A stretch of 64,000 nt of DNA from NCBI RefSeq assembly GCF_910592395.1, contig NC_088316.1, positions 13,144,001-13,208,000 on the forward strand, in the 5' to 3' direction. Numbering within the stretch: position 1 is the stretch's first letter; each line of letters opens with the position of its first letter. Positions 54,291-64,000 of this stretch are shown piece by piece. The translations under genes were made by a program, and so were the position numbers. The notes under the pieces were generated by a model. That model worked only from the letters and a program-made list of their open reading frames with translations, searched no databases and had not been told where the DNA came from. The DNA is from Lineus longissimus (lineage: Eukaryota; Nemertea; Pilidiophora; Heteronemertea; Lineidae).

Positions 54291-57200
54291 CTATGCCTCA
54301 CCGGTTGTTGCAGGTAGCCCTCCTTTTAGTCTGCTAACCGCCTTGCTTACATTCACAACATTTTGAACTTTCTTGGTATTAGAAAACGCCAGAATGGCCT
54401 TTAGCTTTTTGGTGAGTCTCCCCATGTCCGTGTCCTCGTACGCGATACCTTTTTCTTTTGCTTCCAGCTGCATCTTCGCCATGCGACGCTTGTGATCCTT
54501 CTGGCCGTCCATTAGTTCCCTGCGAATTGAATGGGATGAATTAGACACAGAACCTTTTTGATATGTAAAACTGTCGGCTATGTTCATGCTGTCAAGATCC
54601 ATTTAGGGGCCATCCTCGAGGAATTCCAAGCCTTTACATCCAAATGGGCAGCAAATCAACAAATCACCAAACCCGTATTTGGGCATACTTTTAGGCATGC
54701 AGATCTTCAGGGATTTCTACTCGGTGCCTGCCGGCGATTTTTTATTAAAATGCAAGTAGTGATGACTGTGCATGGATGACCCTGTCGTTTGACGATTACC
54801 TTTTAGGTTGCGGGCTCAGAATAAAATATCGACAACTAACTATGCACTCTTAGAAATAACGGGATTTTGGGGAGTGCTAAAAAACTTCTAAACGTTATTT
54901 GGCCAACACAAATAACTAAGCAGAAGAGGTTTTCAGTAAAATGAAAATGAACCAAACTATTTTTTTTTAGATTGTGAAAAACCTCCAAAAATATAATTGC
55001 TCTGAAAACCTCTACGGCTTGCATATTCGTGCAGGCCGAAAAACCCTTAAAGGTTTTCAAAAGCTCAATCACCTCTATTTTTAAGAGTGTACTTACTTGT
55101 AATCGACTTCACCATCCCCGTCAGCGTCTAGTTTATTGATCAAGCGGTCCAGAGCTTTAGTGGACATTGGAACCTTGATTTTCTAAAATAAGAAAGTAGG
55201 GAGATCGCGTTACCACCGTTATCGTCCAAATTTGATCAGGGCCTGTGTTGTTCAAGACAAGTTTTATCACGAATACTGGCGTTATTTTAACGTAGCGTGA
55301 AGTGTTTCCCGCAGCTGCAATCAGTCATTTGCCATTGTCTTATCACTTACCATTAGACCGTCTCGAAACTCCTCCCTCTCCAAACTCTTACTGCCATCAG
55401 CGTCCAGCGCAACGAATAGGTCCATCAGCCGCAGATTCCGTAGCCTCATGAACTCCATCAAGACCATCATGGGGTCTTCATTGGTGAAGTCATCCTGGTC
55501 TTTCCGCCCTTCCTTCTCCTCCAAGACTATACCATGCTTGATGTCGAATTTTCTTTTCGCCTTAAGAGCAGACAATTTGTCTGCGAAGGCATATTCTACG
55601 CACTGGCCCTTATTGATGAAAAAGTGTTAGTGTGAGGCATTGATATCACGCAACATACAGATTGGAAAAGTAACTGCCTTCGTCCCCAGTCACGACCAGG
55701 CGGCAAAATAGAGGCAGACGGCGTCTTAGGCCATTCAAAATAAATTACTTGTTTATCATCACTCCACCTCACGATATTTGGAGAGGAGGCCCTTTGATAT
55801 TGATATTTGATATTTTGTTTGGCGCCAATGTTTGATGGGGAGGGCCTTTGATATTTGGTATTTGATATTTTTCGGTCATGAACTTGGCAATGTATTCCAT
55901 TGGGAGGGGCTTTGATATTCGATATTTGATAATTTTTGAACTGACATAAGTATTTAATATATTCGAGGGTTTACAATAACACCAAGTCTAAAGACCATAT
56001 GAATTTCCAAACTAGAGTTCAATACTCCATTACGTGAGCTCTAACGTGTGTAGTGCATTTATGGCAAATACCTACCGTAATATCGATGAATTCTAATGGG
56101 CAATTTGGGTTCTCTTCTATTGTTTTTACGACTGCGGTGGCGCCCTCTGCGGTGATGGGATTCTTGCTCATCTTAAATTAGATGAGAAATGTCTATAGTA
56201 ATTCCATTTGTATAGCAACAACATGTAGAAAATTCGCGTGAAACCTAACCAGACGCGGATCTCTTGAAGCTTTCTATACATTTATTTGTGCAACACAGAA
56301 CATTACGATGTGTATCAAAAAGCTTTTCTTATTAGCAAAAAAACTGTTTGATCAACATTGCCGTTGCGTAGGCAGACATCCAAGTAATATAAATACCAAG
56401 TTTCAGCAAACTTGCATGCATGATAACTGTACTACGCCATTGTGTATAACTGTGTGTTCGGACCAACCAGAAAATCCGAACGATGTACCCCTTATCACCT
56501 TTAGTGTATTCAGCGATTTGTTCCTCCCAATTCCTCGAAGCAACGTGTTTAAGCAGGCCCTGTCTATGCGATTACAAGTCAGGTCCAACTCCAGCAAAGT
56601 GGTGTTCTTCGGTAGGTTGTCGGCGAGATGATTGCATCCCTCGGCCCCGAAGCCGTTCCAGGCCAGGTTGAGATGCGTTATGGTATGGTTCACAGCTAGA
56701 AGCTTTGCCATGGCTATGGCACCTTTCCATCGCAAATGATTCCAACTGAGGTCTAGCTTTTCCAGATATTTATTTTTTTCTTTAAAAAAAACACGAATAA
56801 GAGAGACGTAAAGTTTGATAGAGAGGTTGGAATAGCATTGCGCGAAGTTACTATTTATAGCTCACAAGGTCATTTGCATAAGATATTGATGACGTTTTAG
56901 TCACGTGACAGTCGGACATCGACACTTATTTCTACGCATTTGAGCTAATTTCAAAGTCAATTATCTTTGACCCTGCATTGTTTTTAGCATGAATGATACC
57001 ATAGAGTCAGAGAGAGAAATATTCAGAGCAATTATGTAGTATTTCCAACACTCGGACATAGTGCCAGATTGAATATAACTGCCCTAGTTAGAAAGCCTGA
57101 ATCCATTACGAAACCACATGTTTGTCCGACATTGCCTGTAATTCAGCGATGGGGAAATAGGGCAGCAGCTGCAGTGACGTCATCTTCGCGGAATGCTATT

Positions 57201-59772
57201 GGAAAGATTTCCTCGAATCGGCCTGAATTATGATTTTAATCATAATTACATGTTTCTTGCAATGTATCTGGTTGTATTTGGCAGGGCAAGCCAAAGACAA
57301 CACCACTAGTGAGAAACATAACTATAGCTCGAGTGGCATGTACCTTTGAAGAAGAAGAAGACGAAGATGATGAAGAAGAAAAAGGTCAACTTACGTAAAG
57401 CTTCAGCTAAAACGATTCCTCCTTGTTCTCTGAAGCCGTTGTGACTGAGGTCTAGTTCCGTTATGTAAGCGTTTTCCTGAAAATCATACAAATTTTGTTT
57501 TGGAGCACAAGACTAACATTTTGGCTCTGACCACTTCAATGATGTTTTTTTTCTACGGGGAAAGTACGACTTGGGTATTAGATTCGTGCACACCGGCGTA
57601 ACCATGAGGAGCTATAGGTAAGTTTCTCACCTGGATAACTTTAGCAAAATGGTTTGCATCCCCCTCCTCGAAGCCATTCCCTGGAAAACATGTATGGTAT
57701 GGTATGATACCAAAAAAACATTTGATTCCCTGACAAAGTTTCGGCACATCTAGCCGCACAGTTATGTCTAGAGAGAAATACTATCCGCTGCGCACGCATG
57801 AGTCAAGTCGATGTACATGTACATGTACAAAAGATTTACCCTTCAGGTCAAATTGAGAAGCTTATATTTCTTATATTTTAAATTTAAACAACTTGTCGAT
57901 AGTATCATAATGTTTGTAAATTAAAGGGATAAAACCCCAACAATGTTTGAAACTAATGACGAGATGAGATTCTATATCAGTCACCTACCTGACAGTTTCA
58001 AGTTGGTCACCAAGCGATTCTCTCGCAGCACATCCGTCAGTATTTTAGCACCTTCTGACTTGAGACCGTTATCAGACAAGTTCTGGAAGAAGGGAGATTT
58101 CATGAGTGGGAAGTGATGAACAGTGGTATCTCCCATCGCTAGAAATAGGCCAGTCTTTAGTCATATAAACTGTGTGGACGCTATTTAGCCGGGTGAGTGC
58201 TGGGACTTGGTCAACTTCAATGAGTATTCTTTGTCCTATAATCATGATGATAGAAGTATCCTGCGTAAGCCAGGCTCTGTAGCATGTCGTTCATTCAAAT
58301 GACATGAGAGAAGACATGCCAGGCAGACTGTTTAATTCCGGGAAAAGAACTAAGCACTGTATGCCACAACAACGTGATTTCGAAGCAAATAAATTACCTA
58401 CGAGGTTTGTAATAAACATGTTTTCCGTGAGTAAGGAGGCGATCTGTTGAGCACCTTCCGGTCCTATGCTGTTGCCGGAGATATCCAGATCTAACACTTG
58501 AGTGTTCCGCTGAAAATATGGTACAGAAGTGTTTCAGTGTGCACGGCAAAGGCACAAGGCTGGGCCGTGTCTGGATGATGAGTATCTGTTATGTAGGAAC
58601 ATCGCTTTATAGGTATAGACAAAGGAAAGTAAGTCCAACAGCTAAAAATGAGCAGAAAGCCATGTGAAAGTTTAAAAATGATTTTAGTACTTCCAACATT
58701 AAATCAAAAATGAATGATGTTAAACTTACCACTAGAGCTATAATACAGGGTCTCATCGCTCTCGCTCCTATTTCCTGGTGGGCCATGTTCATTCTGGGCG
58801 CCCTGAGGGCCTTGATGAAATTGCGTGACGGCAGGATGCCAAGCCCCTTACACGCCAACTCGTACGTCCTCTGGTTTTGATCGATATGTTCATCGTGGCC
58901 TTCCTGATTATCGTCGCCTTCAAGAAGAGGATATATCTTGAACTCAGACGAAAAACGTGCAAACATACGGCGCTTAGGGTAATCAAAAATGTTTCTCGTC
59001 CGAACCCTTTCGTGAAATTTGGGCGGGGGTCATTTTTTATTTTCGTTTCGGTAGACGCTAGACTTTACATGACCGTGGAGTATACTGCAAAACCTCACCC
59101 TGTCCTTAGGAAATGACTAGTAATAGCGTCAGGTTCAATTCTTACCATCGAAGTCAAAGTCAGGATCGAAGAATTCTCCCTCAGGTTCAACGAGGTTGTA
59201 ATTGGAAGCATCTCTTCGCATGCCAGGGACTTGAGTCTGCGCCTCTACACGTGTTTTCTCCGTGTCCGATTTGCTCAGTTTTGATTCGCGCTTCCGAACG
59301 AGTTTCTTTCGCGTCCTGTGCGTCTGCTGGAATTGACCGTACGCGGGCGGTTGATGTCCCTTGAAGTCCTCCGGGTGGTCATTGTAGTAATCATCATCAT
59401 ACTGAAAAATAAAAAGCCAAATGTTTGAATCTTTGTTGTCCCCGCTTTCTTTGCATTTGGCAGGTTATTTGCAGTGGTGCCACTGATAATACATCCATAT
59501 CAGCAGCTACACATACAGTCTAATAATTCCGCCGCCGCAGACCATTGTTGTGATGGTGAACCCAGCCTGCTCAATTTTAAAAACACGCCAAAAACAAATA
59601 AAGATCGTTGATGACGGTCACTCACTGCTTTTCCAGTTCGGTTTGGACGCGTTTTGAAAACGAACGCTTCTCTTCATATCATTTTATATACTATACGAGT
59701 AGGTGCATCATGATGTCCAAAGTAACTTACGAATTTCGACGAAGTGATGTAGACGCCCCTCTCGCCCTCCAT
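54291..59772 (-). CDS. LRRC74-like leucine-rich repeat protein with two C-terminal EF-hands (12 exons, 589 aa)
   Basis: Exons in gene order: 59772-59731, 59401-59146, 58917-58730, 58509-58402, 58082-57989, 57680-57631, 57476-57395, 56779-56499, 56171-56076, 55608-55351, 55182-55097 and 54519-54291. They join into one frame of 589 codons. The N-terminus is acidic and basic low complexity (YDDDYYNDHPEDFKG). Residues about 114-125 hold the family segment YELACKGLGILP. Residues about 163-399 hold ribonuclease-inhibitor-type LRRs (LDLDISGNSIGPEGAQQIA; ELDLSHNGFREQGGIVLAEA; HLNLAWNGFGAEGCNHLAD). Two EF-hand loops follow: DADGSKSLEREE (468-479) and DADGDGEVDYKE (504-515), both with acidic ligands at the key positions, so calcium binding is likely. 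A basic helical tail ends the protein. Its cellular role is unknown. The start is uncertain: reading upstream of M1 stays open to a possible acceptor, so an earlier exon may exist. Confidence 0.85.
54843..55091. mobile_element. CACTCTTA-family inverted-repeat element beside a splice donor
   Basis: The left end reads TGCACTCTTAGAAATAA and the right end, in reverse complement, TACACTCTTAAAAATAG. The ends are similar inverted repeats around a 249-bp AT-rich interior with several GGTTTTC/GAAAACC words and no coding capacity. It lies in intron 11 of the LRR gene. The right end begins five bases inside the donor, so the intron starts GTAAG followed directly by the element. Related pieces are at 46751 and 33185. 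Confidence 0.7.
55779..55940. repeat. Imperfect minisatellite in LRR-gene intron 9
   Basis: Three units with spacing near 58-65 bases each begin with a GGGAGGG-type word, continue with CTTTGATATT, and end with GATATTTGATATTTT or a close variant. The units start near 55781, 55837 and 55902. Confidence 0.75.
57343..57385. repeat. GAA/GAT trinucleotide-rich tract in LRR-gene intron 7
   Basis: An imperfect run of GAA, GAC and GAT triplets on the plus strand lies just beside the donor of exon 7 on the minus strand. It is simple-sequence DNA; on the gene strand it is a TTC-rich tract. Confidence 0.7.
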
Positions 59773-62145
59773 TCCGTATCCTTCAGCGTCGCTCTCCTCC
59801 GAAGAGGACAGGGAGTTGGGCAATTCAAAGGTTCACCTCGACTTCTTTCGCACTTTGTTGAAGTTGTTGGGATTAAGCCTATTCATTATAGCGGCTCTAT
59901 GTATATGTTTACTGTACTGAAATATGAGATTAGGGATTTGAAATGAGTAGTTCGGCTAAAGGGAATTAATGTAGAAATATTGTACAGTTTCTTACGCTTG
60001 AATTTTTACAAATCCGTCTTCGGTGGACGTTAGACGGTGCGGATTGGCCTTTTGCTTACTGTTCTAACAAGCTTTACTATTATTTCGTCCTTTGCATGCT
60101 TTTGGTGCTTTTTTTCGCTTTATTAGTGTGTTTTCACTTTTTGCCGTTTTGAACCCAGTAATCCTACATGTTCAAACAGTGAGCCAATCTTAATTATCAA
60201 AATTTCATGCACCGTGCATTATTACTCTGTAGTCATTAAGACAAAGAAAAAATGAAAGATCCCACAAAACGTGATTTGAACCCTAAAGGCCTGCTTCTTT
60301 AAAAATGTTTCCCGACAGGTATCAGACATTCTTGACCAGCTCTGGGCCATGCCTGCGCGCCCATATGTAGGTCGACTCCACTACTTGCCACATCCTATTT
60401 TCAGTTCTGTGAGCGTCTTTTCTGATTGTCTTGATTCTTTTTAGGCTTTGATTAAGCAAGACCAATACGGTTATACAAACTATGCACAGCTATGAACCAT
60501 CGACATCTCGGGCACTTAAAAGGTTTTCAAATTTCAAATGTCATGCTTAAAAATCCACAGACCGTTACTGGATTTGAATGATGCGAATAATACATAATGA
60601 TACATACTGTTATCAACATTCCTTTCGAAGGTTTCATTCTGTTCACCGTAAGCCCAGTGTACATGGCGAACCAATGGAAAAGAGATATGAAAAAATATCC
60701 TATCGAACTGGATTATGATTGACATAACTTTACATAGACCTGTCATTTTGACTGAAAGTCTGTAAGATTCTTGATGAATAGACCTAATCAATCATCACTC
60801 AGCGCTTTCAACTTCGCTCACTGCCAAGTCTTTTTATGGCATTTTAATTATTAACACGGTGATACATGCTATTAAAGTTCTTTATAAATACGGCTATCAT
60901 GAACACTTTACGGAATTCAAATGACCATAATAATCACGAGATACACTAAATACTAAAAGATGACGGTGAGAGTAAGACAGCGATCTGATTACGAAGGGGG
61001 GGGGGATGATAATGGCAGCATACGATACTTTATAAGCATTTAGTGGCTGATAACCCTTATATGCCTTAGTGTTAAGCTAATTACTTATTGTCCCCTCCTC
61101 TCCCCACTACCCTCAGCTGGCCCTGTACACTTGAAGAGACTGTTTTGTTCGTAAAATACAAGCGATAAGATTTATTATGAACGTAAAAATGGAATCTTTA
61201 TCAAACATTACTACAAAAGAAGTTATTTCAACAACTACCAATTGAAGGTATATGCGGTCGTTGAAAAGTTCATAGACCATGATACGCTTAGGTTACGGAA
61301 ATCAAAAGACAAACACCATTCGCAATCTTCACAGGAGTATCGGCCACGAAGGCTCGCCTTATATGTTTGTGCCATCATTACATCGAAAGCTAAAGGCACA
61401 TCTATAATCTAATGACCTACACTCATTTACTGACACAGAATTTGTTAACTCAATAGAATTTCAGCAAACTCTACTGAATGATATGTTCGTTTTCATTTCG
61501 AGTTATACCCAGAAGTTACAACTTGTTGTGGATAATAATCAATTGTAGTTTGGCCATCTGATTTGAAAGGCGTATCCGCTTTTTGTAAGTCTCTCGCGGT
61601 GGGCGGCATGGCTAACTGTATATGCTATAGATAGAGCATGAGAAAAGACATTCTTCGCTTCAGCTTTGGGAACTGCGGGGGTCTCTTGAATCCGTCATTG
61701 ATGACACACTTGAAACATGTATAAGGTGACACAAAAAAGATTGCACACTATTGATTTTGAACAACTCCGAAAGTAATGATCATTGCAAGTATTTACTAAA
61801 TTTCAGCCATAACTGATATCAAAACCTTTAGTTTTCTGTTTGTTTCATCTCTTCAACTGCATTATTTCGGCAGTATCATTGTAAGTTTGTGATAGCTCTT
61901 TTGGGATTATTCAAAATCAAAAGTGTGAAACATTTTCTTTGTCGTCTAGTATCAACGGTTCCATCGTTTAAGGTAATACAGCCAAATGTCAGTTTGTTTA
62001 AACGTCCGCGCATTGCACACGGACTTCTGCCGCTGAAAACTAATGTAGCACTGTGCGTCAACATACACATTGGATTATCGTATTAGTCCATTGTTTTGTC
62101 AAATTAAATTTGAGTTTAGCTAGCTTATATACATTCTCTTCTACT
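59773..62145. other. Head-to-head intergenic region between the LRRC74-like copies
   Basis: The two LRR genes diverge from this 2.4-kb interval, which must hold both promoters and leaders unless earlier exons lie here. A run of ten guanines is at 60996-61005. No coding exon could be confirmed. Just 5' of the minus-strand start the frame reads ELPNSLSSSEESDAEGYG with an in-frame TGA before it, so part of it may be coding if an acceptor near 59795 is used. Confidence 0.5.
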
Positions 62146-63789
62146 ATGAGCGTCAACATCGAAATTCAGGTAAGACTATGTTATCGTCTGCGAAAATGCA
62201 TACTACACGCACAAGTTAGTTTTGATATCAGCTGAACAATCTTATGGATGCCCGACAGTAGTCTGTCCATGTGATATGCTGACTGATGTCACCACATATT
62301 GTAGCCGGCACACAGACGTGACACATCTACTGAAAATACATGTAGACCAACCCCGTTGATTGCAAAGCAGCCTGAAATCAGTAGGCCTACTGCAACGACG
62401 GAGATATATAAGCATCTCTTTATACATGTTTCGTTTATGAGATCTTTTTGGTAGCGAAGTAAGGGACAATGATAAAACTTTAAAGAAATCCAACCAGCAG
62501 TTTATGCTCCAAACGATGCGCCCAAACATTCACCAATGGACTTATAGTGGATAGCATTTTTTATGTCAAGTAGAAATAAACAAGTTGACACTTGGGCCCG
62601 GTTAAGTTAAGGTTAAGTTAGGTTAAGTTAAGTTAACGCTAGCGTTAATGACAAAATCTGTTGTGAAAAACCAGGTCCTGGTGTTGATAATCTTGCTTTT
62701 TTATCCGTCAGTACGACGATGATTACTACAGTGAACACCCGGAGGCCTTCAAGGGACATCGACCACCCGCGTATGGTCATTTCCAGCAGAAAACAACCCA
62801 CAAGAAACTCGCCCGGAAACGCTCGTCAAAGAAGTTGAGCATTCCAGAATCGGAAAAAGAGGCACCGTCGCCGGTTCCTTCCTTACGAACAGAAGCTACG
62901 AATACTAACCTCAGTGAACTGGAAGCGGACTTCTTCGATCCGAATTTCGACTTTGATGGTAAGAAATGAACGCTTTGGCGATGTTGGGGCATATGATATC
63001 TTCAGTTCGTATATTTATTAGTGGTAACATGTTGATCTCATTGCTAATACATCTTTTCTTGTTGAAGGCGACGATAATCCGGCTGGCCTCAAAGAGCAGA
63101 TCGACCATAACCAGATGACGTACGAATTGGCGTGTAAAAGGATGGGCATCTTGCCCTCACGACATTTTATACAGGCTCTTAAGGCGCCCAGAATGACCAT
63201 GGCACACCAGGAAATGGGACCGAAGGCGCTGAAACCTTGTATCATAGCTCTCGTAGTAAGTATTGCGGTTTCTTCTTCGTTCTATTATTGGCGTTTTACT
63301 TAACCAACACTGCCAAAGCCAATGAACCCACTTTCGTGCTACGATAGATTCGCATGAATCTTTTCTCGCAAACGAGGGGTGTAATGCAATCCTTACACCT
63401 CTCTTTTCACCAGTCACAAAATATCCATCCTAACTCGCATGCCTATCTCGTCACAACTTTCGGGCTCCACTTATTTGTAGCGATCTCAAAAAAACTGGAG
63501 ATCAAGGTGCAGAAAATCATCGCGGGGCGCGTCTACCGGAAATGTATTCCGTACTCGAGTGCGGTCAATTGCTTGAACACCGTGTAAACTCTATAAAAAT
63601 CTCATTATAGAGAGAAAAGATAACTTGGCACAGGCAAATAATACAACATCCTATCATTGCTTATCCTGTCCATGGTTTCAGCGGAACACTAAAGTGTTAG
63701 ATCTCGACATCTCCGGCAACAGCATTGGAGCGGTGGGAGCTCATCAAATCGCCTCCTTACTCACGGAAAACATGTTTATTTCGAAGCTG
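62146..63789 (+). CDS. LRRC74-like protein, second copy, N-terminal part (4 exons in window, runs off the edge)
   Basis: Exons: 62146-62169, 62712-62958, 63068-63255 and 63682-63789. The phases (0, 1, 0, 0) equal those of the minus-strand copy, and exons 3 and 4 have identical lengths in both (188 and 108). Exon 2 encodes YDDDYYSEHPEAFKGHRPPA, exon 3 YELACKRMGILPSRHFIQAL, and exon 4 the first LRR, VLDLDISGNSIGAVGAHQIA. All three match the first copy closely. The first exon, MSVNIEIQ before GTAAGA, is a reasonable start but does not resemble exon 1 of the other copy, so it is tentative. The remaining LRRs and any EF-hands lie beyond 64000. There is no sign of a break in the part seen. Confidence 0.85.
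62601..62648. repeat. GGTTAAGTTA-type simple repeat ending in a 16-bp palindrome
   Basis: Several imperfect copies of GGTTAAGTTA are followed by TTAACGCTAGCGTTAA at 62633-62648, which is a perfect palindrome. It lies in intron 1 of the second LRR copy, about 65 bases before exon 2. Confidence 0.75.
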
Positions 63790-64000
63790 GTAGGTACAGG
63801 TATAAAATGAGCTTGATTGGTTCGCTTCGGAAACAACGTAACGTTGTTGAGGCCTTCTAGTCAATTTGCGGATGAAACAGTACGACAGTGACCATCGACT
63901 ATCAATATATGCATATACTGCTGTAAAATATTACTCCAATCAAGAAGCATGTATGTAATACATTGTACACTCCTTACACGCTGGATACATTGTCCTTTTC
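63790..64000 (+). other. Start of intron 4 of the second LRRC74-like copy
   Basis: The intron opens with GTAGGT, the same donor as in the first copy. No further exon is seen before the window ends. Confidence 0.7.

Overview
This is a eukaryotic, metazoan genomic window. Every convincing protein gene except one is split by GT-AG introns. The genes and families are animal ones: a RhoGAP of the ARHGAP6 type, an EGF/mucin membrane protein, a CDA-type cytidine deaminase, a rhodopsin-class peptide GPCR and LRR/EF-hand proteins. Two eukaryotic nuclear tRNA genes lie inside introns. The AT-leaning introns, the abundance of the octamer TACATGTA, the small inverted-repeat transposons and the divergent GPCR suggest a marine invertebrate (a spiralian or an early-branching deuterostome). 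The species cannot be fixed from the sequence alone.

Layout. 1-13.6 kb: no recognisable gene, one doubtful small exon at 5.5 kb, a 105-bp tandem repeat at 5.9-6.4 kb, and a CpG-richer stretch that is probably the 5' region of the next gene. 13.6-38.3 kb (+): a complete 12-exon ARHGAP6 orthologue of 1126 aa, with a 10.7-kb first intron holding an antisense tRNA-Glu(TTC). 38.3-42.4 kb: its probable 3' UTR and spacer. 42.4-47.7 kb (+): a 10-exon, 440-aa type I membrane protein with a Ser/Thr-rich stalk and five EGF-like domains, one per exon, all introns phase 1, and an antisense tRNA-Ser(TGA) in intron 1. 49.2-50.9 kb (+): a five-exon cytidine deaminase of 153 aa. 50.9-52.4 kb: two small transposon pieces. 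52.4-53.4 kb (-): an intronless GPCR. 54.3-59.8 kb (-): a 12-exon, 589-aa LRRC74-like LRR protein with two C-terminal EF-hands. 62.1-64 kb (+): the first four coding exons of a second copy of the same gene, head-to-head with the first and cut by the window edge.

The genes do not form an operon or one pathway. The structure that stands out is the head-to-head LRRC74-like pair with identical exon phases and lengths, plus several short non-autonomous DNA transposon families. One of these is flanked by TTAA and has a perfect terminal inverted repeat, and another sits a few bases from a splice donor. All exon models were joined by eye from reading frame, splice signals and family similarity; the joined lengths are divisible by three in every gene. 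No transcript evidence was available.
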